Of a stretch of DNA of 64,000 nucleotides, positions 18,583 through 27,438 are shown in pieces. The number at the start of each line of letters is the position of its first letter. Positions within the stretch are counted from its first letter, which is position 1. Source of the DNA: Shewanella kaireitica (lineage in GTDB: Bacteria; Pseudomonadota; Gammaproteobacteria; Enterobacterales; Shewanellaceae); contig NZ_JAKIKQ010000006.1 in assembly GCF_023284045.1 (NCBI RefSeq), positions 124,001 through 188,000 on the forward strand, in the 5' to 3' direction. The notes beneath the pieces were generated by a model. That model was not told the DNA's origin. It saw only the letters and a program-made list of their open reading frames with translations, and did not search any database. A program made the position numbers and the translations under genes.

Positions 18583-19089
18583 TTACTTTACCCCTGTCAA
18601 AAAAATGACCCTACCAGAATCTATTTGATAGCTGATACTTCCGCCACTTTCGCCAATATACCGACACACGCCTAAACTGGAATTGAACTTAGTGACAATT
18701 TGTTGCGAATAACCAGTCCCCAACAATTCATCAATTAGATCACGACAACCAGTAACAGTTGTTTCACTGGGCAGCGGCCAACCACCTTTTGCCATAGAGA
18801 CAAAACCAGTTGATTCAATATCTCCATCCAATTCACTGCGCCAATCCAATTTTAACTGTTCAGGTTTACCTCTAATTAACCACTGAGAGCGGATAACGCC
18901 CAAAGTATTCAGTAGTCTATTATGATCAACCAATATATGTTGCTGGCTTGCCTGCTTAATACCGCCAAAATAACCAAAAGCTAAATAAGACAATACTAAC
19001 AATAGTATAACTAGCGCAAAAATCTTGCCAAAAAGCGTTAAAAGTTCATTATCAGCCTTTTGTTGACTAAGCACTGTTACTACCCACAA
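18583..19089 (-). CDS. mshF: MSHA biogenesis protein MshF
   Basis: A protein of about 168 residues with one membrane segment (FALVILLLVLSYLAFGYF) and a globular part containing WPLPSETTVTGCRDLIDEL and LGVCRYIGESGG, which recalls the MshF family and also the pilin-like domain of MshB. Assigned mostly by position between mshG and mshB. The start is uncertain: TTG at 19089 opens the frame but has no good ribosome-binding site; GTG at 19074 (VLSQQKADN) is an alternative. Function within the pilus machine is not known. Confidence 0.75.
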   Translation of the reverse strand: MWVVTVLSQQKADNELLTLFGKIFALVILLLVLSYLAFGYFGGIKQASQQHILVDHNRLLNTLGVIRSQWLIRGKPEQLKLDWRSELDGDIESTGFVSMAKGGWPLPSETTVTGCRDLIDELLGTGYSQQIVTKFNSSLGVCRYIGESGGSISYQIDSGRVIFLTGVK

Positions 19090-19095
19090 CGGCCA

Positions 19096-20316
19096 TTAGC
19101 TGCCACCTTTAACAACATTGAGCATATCCCACATCGGCAGGTATATGCCTAATGCAAGCACTAATACAATACAGGCTACGAAGCCAATCAGTATCGGCTC
19201 TAACTTTGCCGTTAAGTTCTTAAGGTCGTAATCGACTTCACCTTCGTAAAAATCAGCCGCGTCATTAAGTAACTGATCTATTTGGCCAGTCTCTTCGCCT
19301 ACCGCGACCATCTGTAGCACCAGCGGCGTAAATAGTTGACTGCTATTATGTACCCGCAACATTGAATCACCCGACTCGATCCCGCGCCGCATAGCTACTA
19401 TGCTGTCATGCATATAGGCGTTATCAACCGCATCGGCCACTAGACTAAGCGCTTGAGTCATAGGAACCCCGGCACTGAGCATCATAGAAAAGCTGCGGCA
19501 ATAACGGGACAAGGTCGAGCGCTCAATAATACTGCCGACAGCCGGAATATTCAGCTTCCAGCGATCCCATTGTCGCTCACCCTTTTCGGTACTGTGCCAA
19601 TACCGAATGCCAACAAAAGAGGCGACTAGCACCACGATCATCACTGGCCAGTAATTAACAAATATGCTGGAAGTATTAATCAGTAACTTGGTTGCCCACG
19701 GGAGGTCAGCACCAAAGCGTGAGAACATCTCGGCAAACTTAGGGATCACCATAATATTGAGGATCACCATGGCAATCGCGATGGCGATAAGTACAAATAT
19801 GGGATAGCGCATGGCGGCTTTAATGCGCCTACGAGTCTCTTGTTCGCGCTCTATGTAACCTGATAGCTGGATAAAGGCATCTTCTAACTTACCGGTATTT
19901 TCGCCCACGTGGATCATCGACACAAAAAGCGCATCAAATACATCAGGATGCTGGTTCATCGCTGAGGACAGTGGCCTACCCGATGTTAGCTGCTCAGAAA
20001 TATCATTCAAAGCATCTTTCATTCGCTGCGAATGAGTGGTTTCAGAAAGACCTGCAATCGCTCTTAATATCGGAATGCCTGATCGAGTCAGTGAATACAT
20101 CTGTCGCGTAAAGATCTGTAACTCGTCGAGTGCAACTTTTCCCTTGAACAGTGACGTGAGCGAAAACTGCTTTACCTCTTTGGCAAGCGACAACTCAAGC
20201 GGGATCACACCACGGGACATCAGCTGGTCAGCCGCGACGCTTTCTGAGCTAGCATCTAACTGGCCAGTCACCTGCTCTCCTTGTGCGCTGCGTCCTCGAT
20301 ACTGATAACTTGGCAT
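19096..20316 (-). CDS. mshG: MSHA inner-membrane platform protein MshG (PilC/GspF family)
   Basis: A 406-residue type II secretion F-domain protein with the usual two repeated cytoplasmic helical domains (starting near FTRQMYSLTRSGIPIL and YCRSFSMMLSAGVPMTQA) and three membrane segments (about 170-195, 225-245 and 375-400). It is the platform on which MshE ATPase activity drives pilin insertion. Its ATG overlaps the mshE stop (TAATG), so the two are coupled. Confidence 0.95.
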   Translation of the reverse strand: MPSYQYRGRSAQGEQVTGQLDASSESVAADQLMSRGVIPLELSLAKEVKQFSLTSLFKGKVALDELQIFTRQMYSLTRSGIPILRAIAGLSETTHSQRMKDALNDISEQLTSGRPLSSAMNQHPDVFDALFVSMIHVGENTGKLEDAFIQLSGYIEREQETRRRIKAAMRYPIFVLIAIAIAMVILNIMVIPKFAEMFSRFGADLPWATKLLINTSSIFVNYWPVMIVVLVASFVGIRYWHSTEKGERQWDRWKLNIPAVGSIIERSTLSRYCRSFSMMLSAGVPMTQALSLVADAVDNAYMHDSIVAMRRGIESGDSMLRVHNSSQLFTPLVLQMVAVGEETGQIDQLLNDAADFYEGEVDYDLKNLTAKLEPILIGFVACIVLVLALGIYLPMWDMLNVVKGGS

Positions 20317-22052
20317 TATGCTCCCTCACCGATCACGAGCGTGTCATCACTCACATCTTCAACCAACTTGGCAACCTCTTCAATGGTTGTCATCCCTTGG
20401 GCAAGATAGTCTAGAGCTGAATCTGCTAACGGGGTAAAATTAGGGCTATTATAAGCGGCGTTAGTAAACTCTTGCGGATTGCCTGAACGCATCGCTTCAA
20501 TCATAGGTTCGTCGAGCTCTAAGATCTCAAACACCCCGATTCGACCACGGTAACCACTACCATTACAACTCTGACAACCTGAGCCAGTTCTAAAAGTCGC
20601 GTTAGAGAAATCTAGCTTGCTAACGGTAGACAACCAGACTTTGTCTTGTGCGGTTAGCGTGTAGGGGCTAGCACAGTTTTGACACACCCGGCGTACCAAA
20701 CGCTGAGCGATAATCACTCTAAGCGCACTGGCGACAAGATAAGCCGCGGCGCCCATATCTAATAGTCTTAATGCACTGGTTACCGCATCATTGGTATGCA
20801 GCGTCGAAAGGACAAAGTGACCAGTTAATGCACCACGTAGACCAATCTCTACCGTCTCTTGGTCTCGCATCTCACCCACCATGATAATATCGGGATCTTG
20901 ACGCAAGGTTGTTCTCAGTACGTTAGAGAAATCTAAGCCTATCTTGTGGTTAACTTGCACCTGGTTAATGCGCGGCAGTTGATACTCGACTGGGTCTTCA
21001 ACGGTGATGATTTTTCTGTCAGCGGTATTTAACTCGCTCAGTACACCGTACAAGGTGGTGGTTTTACCACTACCCGTTGGCCCTGTAACCAGCAACATAC
21101 CGTGAGGACGCTTAATCTGCCTTCTAATACGCGCCAACATTTCAGGCGGCATACCAGTCTCATTCAGTGTTAATAAGCCTGCTGATTGATCCAAAAGACG
21201 CATAACGACTGATTCACCATGATAAATCGGCATGGTAGACATACGCACATCAATCTTGTGACCCTTAATCTCCATATGGAAACGGCCATCTTGCGGCAAA
21301 CGTTTTTCAGAGATATCAAGCCCAGCCATCAGCTTCAAACGTAGCACTAATGCTGCAGCAATATTAACCTCAGGCAATACGTTTTCGTGCAACTGTCCAT
21401 CAATACGTTGGCGGATCCTTAAGGCATTTTCACCAGGTTCGATATGGATATCCGAGGCACGCATCTGCACTGCATCTTCGAATATTGACTGTAATAACTT
21501 AACCACTGTGGTTTCGTTATCACTGTCGCCATCGGTTAGATTAGCAAGGTCGAATAGATCATCTGCGGCATACTCTTCTTCAAGCTTACCCGCTATCTCT
21601 GCGATCTCTTCAGTACGGCGATAGAGGTTATCAAAAGCATCAAGCAACTGGTTTTCAGTGACAACTGCAATGTTAATCCGCTTCGGAGCCAACAGATCTT
21701 CTAAGGTGTCCATCGCTTGCAGGTCGGCCGGGTCACTCATAGCAACTAGGGCTGACTCGCCTTGATCTTCAACCACTAATGCACGGTATCGGCGTGCCTG
21801 CACCTCTGGCAGCAACCCAACAACAGCAGGAGAGATAGAACGCTTGCTGATATCTAAGAAAGGGATATTAAGCTGCTGTGACAGAAACTTCAGCAACTGC
21901 TCTTCAGTGATGCAAGAGAGGTCGATTAGCGTACGCCCAAGCTTCTTGCCCGAATTTCGCTGCTCACTAAGCGCTTGACCAAGCTGGTCGTCAGTAATGA
22001 TATGCTCTTGAACGAGCAGATCACCAAGCCGCATTTTTAACTTAGGTTTCAC
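20316..22052 (-). CDS. mshE: MSHA pilus extension ATPase MshE with c-di-GMP-binding domain
   Basis: A 578-residue GspE/PilB-type ATPase that powers pilus extension. The N-terminal MshEN domain has two 24-residue c-di-GMP-binding motifs at residues 8-31 (starting RLGDLLVQ) and 37-60 (starting KLGRTLID), as known for Vibrio cholerae MshE. The ATPase core shows Walker A GPTGSGKTTT (324-333), Walker B DIIMVGEMRD (388-397), His box GHFVLSTLHTNDA (411-423) and the zinc cysteines C457, C460, C493, C496. It starts at GTG, sharing a base with the mshN stop (TAGTG); an ATG six codons in is possible. Confidence 0.96.
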   Translation of the reverse strand: MKPKLKMRLGDLLVQEHIITDDQLGQALSEQRNSGKKLGRTLIDLSCITEEQLLKFLSQQLNIPFLDISKRSISPAVVGLLPEVQARRYRALVVEDQGESALVAMSDPADLQAMDTLEDLLAPKRINIAVVTENQLLDAFDNLYRRTEEIAEIAGKLEEEYAADDLFDLANLTDGDSDNETTVVKLLQSIFEDAVQMRASDIHIEPGENALRIRQRIDGQLHENVLPEVNIAAALVLRLKLMAGLDISEKRLPQDGRFHMEIKGHKIDVRMSTMPIYHGESVVMRLLDQSAGLLTLNETGMPPEMLARIRRQIKRPHGMLLVTGPTGSGKTTTLYGVLSELNTADRKIITVEDPVEYQLPRINQVQVNHKIGLDFSNVLRTTLRQDPDIIMVGEMRDQETVEIGLRGALTGHFVLSTLHTNDAVTSALRLLDMGAAAYLVASALRVIIAQRLVRRVCQNCASPYTLTAQDKVWLSTVSKLDFSNATFRTGSGCQSCNGSGYRGRIGVFEILELDEPMIEAMRSGNPQEFTNAAYNSPNFTPLADSALDYLAQGMTTIEEVAKLVEDVSDDTLVIGEGA

Positions 22053-23269
22053 TAGTATGCTCCTAACTGCACCAATCGATTATCGACATAAGCTTGCGCT
22101 TGCGATGACAGGTTCCCTTGTGCCAAGGCTTGATTGTAGGCATTTTTAGCCTCGGTATAATTCTTTTGTGCGTCAAGTGCATAACCAAGTCCCATCCACC
22201 AACGCCCTTGGCTAGGCTCATTTTTAGCAAGCTGTCTAAAACTTTGTTCTGCGACCGGAAAATTCTGCTCTTTTTGAGCCAAATCGCTCTGCTGATGCCA
22301 TTTTTTAACCGCGAGCGGGCTGGTATCGGGGATCTGCGCTAAACTGCTCAATGCCTGCTTATTCTGCCCAGCAGATTGCTGCACTCGAGCAAGCAGTAGT
22401 GCATATTCATATTCTTGTGGGAATAACAATTGCCCCTGTTTCAATAACAGAGCAGCCTCGGAGAGCTTATTTTGACCATAATAAAGTGCTGCAGCCTGTC
22501 TCCTCGCCTGATGAAGCGCAGGGTTATAGGATAAAGCCGCTTTATAGTAAGTTAATGCATCGCTGTGTAGGCCTTGCTGCTGAGCGTCGTTTGCCAAAAT
22601 CATCTGTTTCTGCGCTAGTTGCTGTGGAGTTAACTTCACCTCTTTAACCGCCATATTGCTGCCAGAATATCTATCTTGATTTCCCCGCTTAGCCGGCGCA
22701 ATGCTCATTGAGCTAACAGATTTGGTTGCTGTTTGCTTTTCATCAATTTGAACAGGGGCTTTCTTAGCACCTAGAGAGGCGCGAGGGCTCACCGTTTCTA
22801 TCGGCTCTTCAGTTGGAGTATCGACCACCTCTGGCGCAACACTCGCTAACTCTATGTCTGTAGAGGCAAGCTTACTCTTAGCTTCTTTCACCGCCTCGTT
22901 CTTTGGCTCTTTTACAGCCAGAGTACCGACAACATCTGCGGGCGCTGCTGCACTCGCATTCGCCATACTTGCGCTATCGATACTCTCTTTTTGACTAGGG
23001 CCAACATTTTGCTTTGGCGTTACTGGCAGCTGTTCAGCATTATTTTTTTGCGCCGCTAAGTGATTAGTAGCAGTTCCAATCAAAGCCGGTTCCATAACCA
23101 AATAAACGACTAGACCACCAAGCAATAATGATAATGAACAGGCAAACACCAATGGCCGCTTTGACTGTCGTTGCGGCATGACTGCACTTTGTGGCTTGGC
23201 CATGCTTTCAATACCATGAGGCTGTTGTCGTTTATCTAAGTCTTTGAGCATTTTGTTGATGACACTCAT
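22052..23269 (-). CDS. mshN: MSHA biogenesis protein MshN (TPR protein)
   Basis: A 405-residue inner-membrane protein: short cytoplasmic MSVINKMLKDLDKRQ, one membrane segment (about residues 37-60), a long Ala/Lys/Val-rich linker, then TPR-like helical pairs from about residue 245 (for example ALTYYKAALSYNPALHQARR). The periplasmic TPR part probably helps secretin assembly, as for related pilus proteins (inference). ATG at 23269 is preferred: GGAGG lies six bases upstream and it overlaps the mshM stop in ATGA; the frame is open 24 codons further up, inside mshM. Confidence 0.88.
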   Translation of the reverse strand: MSVINKMLKDLDKRQQPHGIESMAKPQSAVMPQRQSKRPLVFACSLSLLLGGLVVYLVMEPALIGTATNHLAAQKNNAEQLPVTPKQNVGPSQKESIDSASMANASAAAPADVVGTLAVKEPKNEAVKEAKSKLASTDIELASVAPEVVDTPTEEPIETVSPRASLGAKKAPVQIDEKQTATKSVSSMSIAPAKRGNQDRYSGSNMAVKEVKLTPQQLAQKQMILANDAQQQGLHSDALTYYKAALSYNPALHQARRQAAALYYGQNKLSEAALLLKQGQLLFPQEYEYALLLARVQQSAGQNKQALSSLAQIPDTSPLAVKKWHQQSDLAQKEQNFPVAEQSFRQLAKNEPSQGRWWMGLGYALDAQKNYTEAKNAYNQALAQGNLSSQAQAYVDNRLVQLGAY

Positions 23270-24174
23270 GCAACGCCTCCTTTTAGCCAATAAATAACAG
23301 CGGATATCATGCAAATAATTGCGCCTATCGCTAACATCCAATTAAACAAAGAAACCTTGGATACTGTGGCATCTTCAGTATCAGCAATAGCGGCATCAAC
23401 GTGCTGTTTCGAAATCTTAATAGCGCCTTCTCCAAAGCAAACCAGCAACGCTTTGTGGCACAAAATATTAATGAGTCTTGGGATCCCTCGCGCAGCTTTC
23501 GCTAAACGTTTAGAATCCAAGGGGGTAAATAACGTCTCCCCTTCACTTCCTGCAACTTGCAGGCGATGCTGAATGTATGCCGATGACTCTTCTAATGTGA
23601 GCGAACGCAAACTATAACTAAAGGTGATCCGCTGCCTTAATTGCCTAAATTTATTCTGCGCCAACCTTTCATCTAGCTCTGGCTGGGCAAACAACACCAC
23701 TTGTAACAGCTTTCGGCTCTCTGTTTCTAAGTTAGTGAACAATCGAAGCGCTTCTAAACTGTCATCGGGCAATGCTTGTGCTTCATCTAACACCAAGATA
23801 ATGGAGTGTCCATGTGCGCTGAGCGCCATTAACTGTTGCTGAATCAACCCCGTGAGTTGCTGTTGACCTATTTGAGCGGAATGTTTAAGGCCTAACTCCA
23901 TTGCCACCGCCCAGCGAAGCTCATCGGGCGTTAAATAAGGATTGGGCAGATAAGCACAATGAAATCGCTCAGGTAGCTCGTTGATTAGTTTTCTACAAAT
24001 TAATGTTTTACCTGTGCCGACTTCACCCGTCACCTTGATAAAACCCTCCCCGGTTTGCAACGCAGTTTGTAGCACTTGTAAGGCTTCAACATGCGGTGCT
24101 AAACCGAAGAAAAATTCCGTATTCGGCGTCAATGAAAATGGCGTTTCAGTTAACCGAAAGTGCTGCAGATACAA
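23266..24174 (-). CDS. mshM: MSHA biogenesis ATPase MshM (ExeA-like AAA)
   Basis: A 302-residue AAA ATPase of the ExeA/GspA class. Walker A GEVGTGKT (about residues 50-57) and Walker B ILVLDEAQ (about 125-132) are clear. The C-terminal membrane segment WMLAIGAIICMISAVIYWL anchors it; the peptidoglycan-binding domain of full ExeA is absent. It likely energises or guides secretin assembly with MshN (inference). It overlaps mshN by four bases and follows mshL by two. Confidence 0.92.
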   Translation of the reverse strand: MYLQHFRLTETPFSLTPNTEFFFGLAPHVEALQVLQTALQTGEGFIKVTGEVGTGKTLICRKLINELPERFHCAYLPNPYLTPDELRWAVAMELGLKHSAQIGQQQLTGLIQQQLMALSAHGHSIILVLDEAQALPDDSLEALRLFTNLETESRKLLQVVLFAQPELDERLAQNKFRQLRQRITFSYSLRSLTLEESSAYIQHRLQVAGSEGETLFTPLDSKRLAKAARGIPRLINILCHKALLVCFGEGAIKISKQHVDAAIADTEDATVSKVSLFNWMLAIGAIICMISAVIYWLKGGVA

Positions 24175-24176
24175 GC

Positions 24177-25853
24177 CTATTCCTCCTCAGGATACCAACG
24201 GTCAAGCAGCTCTTGAGAGCGCTTAAGTTCAGTCTCCCAAGTATCTGCACCAACAACCACTGGTTTAAGCAGAATAACTAACTCTGTTTTAACGGTAGAA
24301 TTCGCTCGGTTAGTAAATGCCTCACCTAAATACGGAATATCGCCTAACAGCGGCACCTTTGACACCAACTCAATATTTTCGCTCTTCATCAAGCCACCAA
24401 TCACAACAACGTCGCCACTTGCAGCTTTAATCACAGTATCTGATTCACGAATTTCGCTCTGTGCTAATGGCAGTTCTAAGGTGCTATCGGAGATTTTAAT
24501 GGTTTTTGTCTGCTCTTTAATATCAATAACTGATGGGTGGATGTGCAATAACACATTTCCTTCGGCATCAATTTGCGGGGTTACATCAAGTGCAATACCA
24601 GAGAAAAATGGAGTGAGTTCAACCTCAGGCGTAGTCACAGGCGTTGTGCCTGCGACTGTTGTTGAAGAGACATCGGTGACGAAGTACTCATCAGTACCGA
24701 CTTTAATCACCGCTTTTTGGTTATTCGAGGCTGTAACTCGTGGACTAGACAGTACATCGACGTCACCCTGCGTATCAAGCAAGCTGATCATGGTACTAAA
24801 GTCTGAACCTTTAAGCTGGATAGAAGTTACACCACCTAACACACTGGTGATCTTATCACTCAGACCTGTGGTTGGACTGGTACCAAACGTAATGTCAGTG
24901 CTGCCAGCATGACCTAATACACTCTCCCAATGAATACCTTGCTGGTATCCGTCTGAAAGCGTAACTTCTAGTACTTTCGCTTCTAAAATAACTTGACGCT
25001 GTAAATGACTCTCAGCAGTTTTGATGAAGTTACGTACCTGTCTAATCTCATTTGGATAAGCGCGAATAGTCACAAGTCCAGCTTGGGGAGTAACCACAAC
25101 TTGACGTCCGCCACCGCTATCACCAACAATTGAGACCAGTGTTTCTTTTAGCTCGCCCCAAAAATCAGATTTAGTCTTAGAGCGGATAAAGGTGCCGTTA
25201 GTTTGCTCACTGCTTTCACTGTTTGAATTTGAGTCACTGTTAGAACTGCTATTCGAGTTATTACTGTTACCGTTACTGTTACTATTATTACTGCCACTTG
25301 AGCTATTGTTATTGTCTGAGATGCGTCCGGAGTTAACTGATGTTAACGATAGACCTTGGCGCTCCATATATAAGTAGTTGAGAGAGAAGGTTTCAGTACG
25401 CATTCCCGCTGGATAGATCCGTAAAATGCGGCTTTCCCTGCTAACTTCGTAACCGTAAATATCTTCAACAACCTGCAGAGCTTCGTTAAGTGTTACCCCT
25501 TTTAAAGACAGGGATATAGTCCCAGACACATCCGGATGCACAGCAACACTTAGTGGGGTACCTTGCACTAGACTCGGGAAGAAAACCTTAGCATCAACAT
25601 CATGGGCCGACACATCAAATCGACGCTCAGCTCTTTTAGCCGGAGTAAAACCAGCCAGCAAGCTATTTGAAGCCAGCTCTCTTTGCACATCATCTGGCAT
25701 CACTGCTGGAGGCGGTGCCAAGGCGGCACTTTCCGCAGTCGCCAATGACTCTGCTATCGCCTGTTTTGACTCAACAGGGTTTGGTCGGTCAACAGTCTGA
25801 CAGGCCACCAGCAGCAAAGTCATTAAAGGGGTTATGTAGTATATTGAGCGCAT
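24177..25853 (-). CDS. mshL: MSHA outer-membrane secretin MshL
   Basis: A 558-residue secretin forming the outer-membrane pilus channel. It has a lipoprotein signal (MTLLLVAC, Cys18), a short periplasmic STN-type domain (about 80-150), an NxS-rich low-complexity stretch (residues 180-219, almost only Asn and Ser), an N1-like domain and the C-terminal secretin barrel with VPLLGDIPYLGEAFTNR near residue 505. The Asn/Ser stretch is probably a flexible linker. The ATG at 25853 follows mshK by four bases. Confidence 0.95.
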   Translation of the reverse strand: MRSIYYITPLMTLLLVACQTVDRPNPVESKQAIAESLATAESAALAPPPAVMPDDVQRELASNSLLAGFTPAKRAERRFDVSAHDVDAKVFFPSLVQGTPLSVAVHPDVSGTISLSLKGVTLNEALQVVEDIYGYEVSRESRILRIYPAGMRTETFSLNYLYMERQGLSLTSVNSGRISDNNNSSSGSNNSNSNGNSNNSNSSSNSDSNSNSESSEQTNGTFIRSKTKSDFWGELKETLVSIVGDSGGGRQVVVTPQAGLVTIRAYPNEIRQVRNFIKTAESHLQRQVILEAKVLEVTLSDGYQQGIHWESVLGHAGSTDITFGTSPTTGLSDKITSVLGGVTSIQLKGSDFSTMISLLDTQGDVDVLSSPRVTASNNQKAVIKVGTDEYFVTDVSSTTVAGTTPVTTPEVELTPFFSGIALDVTPQIDAEGNVLLHIHPSVIDIKEQTKTIKISDSTLELPLAQSEIRESDTVIKAASGDVVVIGGLMKSENIELVSKVPLLGDIPYLGEAFTNRANSTVKTELVILLKPVVVGADTWETELKRSQELLDRWYPEEE

Positions 25854-25857
25854 CTGG

Positions 25858-26193
25858 TTATTGTCCCTTAATCTCTGTAATCGCTTTAAACATTGTCAAT
25901 TTACGGCCATCCGCTAACGACACAGTATCCTTGCCAATCTGCACAATTTTAACGCCTTGTACTCGTTGGCCCTTCTTATATATTTCATTATTTATTACTG
26001 CAAAAGCGCCACTCTGCTTAATGACGACACTATTGAGCGTTAATGTTTTATCAACTTTCACTGTTGCAGAAGTTGTTGAAGTCGACCCAGCGCCTGGCAG
26101 CGTTGGGTCACGCAAACTAGCGGCGTTGAGACTAAAGCAGATTCCACTCACAACAAGGAAAAGTAACGAGCGACTAATTGGTTTTAGCGACAC
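25858..26193 (-). CDS. mshK: MSHA biogenesis protein MshK (PilP-like)
   Basis: A 111-residue periplasmic protein. The signal peptide covers LLFLVVSGICFSLNA; the rest (RDPTLPG, then LNSVVIKQSGAFAVINN) matches the small HR-domain proteins PilP/GspC that connect the inner-membrane complex to the secretin. GTG at 26193 is preceded by AGGAC and lies inside the end of mshJ (20-base overlap). Confidence 0.86.
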   Translation of the reverse strand: MSLKPISRSLLFLVVSGICFSLNAASLRDPTLPGAGSTSTTSATVKVDKTLTLNSVVIKQSGAFAVINNEIYKKGQRVQGVKIVQIGKDTVSLADGRKLTMFKAITEIKGQ

Positions 26194-26830
26194 TAATAAA
26201 GTCCTTATTTATGCTTAGGGTATAAAGCTCTAGCGTGATAGCTGCTTTCGGATAAGCATCAACTTTGTAGTCCATGCTACGCCAATAGAGTTTATTCGGC
26301 ATGTTTTCTACAGCTTCAACAAAACGTAATACTGAAAAGTAATCACCGGTAAATTCGAGTTTTATACCGTGACTATATAAATTCATCTTTTTCTCTTCAC
26401 CCACCTCTAACAATGGCGTAGGTGCAATGGAGGTGAATGCTTTTAATTTAATGCCTTTTACATTGGAAAGGAGCCCTGCAAGCAAAGCTGGCATATGGTC
26501 CGCCGGCACCATATCAACCATCTCAAAAGACAACTGTTCATCAATCTGTTTCGTCTGTTGAATGATATTGGCTAAACGCTGGCGATATTCAGTATCCGGA
26601 TCGGTGGCTAAACTTTGCTGATAGAGAGCGATCTGCTGTTCAGAGATATTGTTCTCATTCTTAAGTGACGCTATCTGTTGCTTTAGCTGGGTATGTTTGG
26701 TCAACAAAGACTCTAATGGTAGATATAAAATCATTCCTACTACAATCAATACCGCGGCAGCGACTAATACTCTTTCACGTTGGCTAAGCAGATCAAATTT
26801 GGCGGCTAAATCAGTCCAATACTGTTTCAT
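26174..26830 (-). CDS. mshJ: MSHA biogenesis protein MshJ (PilO-like)
   Basis: A 218-residue bitopic protein: cytoplasmic N-terminus, one membrane segment (VLVAAAVLIVVGMILYLPL), a coiled coil (about 45-85) and a ferredoxin-like periplasmic domain ending YTLSINKDF. It matches PilO-type partners of PilN. It starts four bases inside the upstream PilN-like gene (ATGA), which implies equal expression. Confidence 0.88.
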   Translation of the reverse strand: MKQYWTDLAAKFDLLSQRERVLVAAAVLIVVGMILYLPLESLLTKHTQLKQQIASLKNENNISEQQIALYQQSLATDPDTEYRQRLANIIQQTKQIDEQLSFEMVDMVPADHMPALLAGLLSNVKGIKLKAFTSIAPTPLLEVGEEKKMNLYSHGIKLEFTGDYFSVLRFVEAVENMPNKLYWRSMDYKVDAYPKAAITLELYTLSINKDFISVAKTN

Positions 26831-27438
26831 TTTTTAACCTCCGCCGTATTGGCTTCCATAGCATCACTGGTTAATTTAAATGCTAGCGGTTGATCTTCAC
26901 CCAAGCTCATCGTCATCGACGCAAATGCATGCCCTTTGAGCGTGGTGGTGGTTTTCAATCGATCAATCCAGTTCGGTACACTTTGTGGATTCGAGGTATA
27001 ACCTTCAAAAATATAACGGTTTTCGTTTACTTGTATACGGTTAAGCCAAATACTGCGATCTGCCACGCTGGCCAAATCAGTCATTAACGGCGAATAGCCA
27101 TAACTGGTTAGCTCTTCCTGCTGACTCAGTTTGCCGATTAACATCTGCTTAAGCTCAAGCTGTTGCGCTTTTAACTCAACTTCAGCGACCAAAGTAGCAC
27201 TGGGCTTTCTTTTGGCTATTTCATCTTCAAGCTCAACTTTTTGCTCATCCAATAACGCTTTAGCATGCTGCAATTCAGTCTTTTCAGACTCAAGACTAGA
27301 AACAAAGCCGTAAGCAACAACACTACCTAGCAGTAGCGCTATAACCAAGCCTGCTAGCACTTGGTTTAACCGTAAAAAAGATAAACGTAACTCTGTTGGA
27401 AATAGCGACTCTGAGTAGAGGTTAACTCTTAATTTCAT
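26827..27438 (-). CDS. PilN-like MSHA assembly protein (MshI2-type)
   Basis: A 203-residue protein with a short cytoplasmic N-terminus (MKLRVNLYSESLFP, the PilN-type INLY motif by which PilM-like proteins bind), one membrane segment (VLAGLVIALLLGSVVAYGF), a coiled coil and a small periplasmic domain. By order it is the partner of MshI and MshJ. Shewanella annotations often call this second MshI; the name is recalled, not checked. Start ATG shares a base with the mshI stop. Confidence 0.82.
   Translation of the reverse strand: MKLRVNLYSESLFPTELRLSFLRLNQVLAGLVIALLLGSVVAYGFVSSLESEKTELQHAKALLDEQKVELEDEIAKRKPSATLVAEVELKAQQLELKQMLIGKLSQQEELTSYGYSPLMTDLASVADRSIWLNRIQVNENRYIFEGYTSNPQSVPNWIDRLKTTTTLKGHAFASMTMSLGEDQPLAFKLTSDAMEANTAEVKK

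Noticed and set aside
24481-24912. 143-residue plus-strand frame
   Set aside because: Antisense shadow of the conserved secretin domain of mshL.
25667-26218. 183-residue plus-strand frame
   Set aside because: Antisense to the ends of mshL and mshJ and all of mshK, which have clear homologies and tight spacing.
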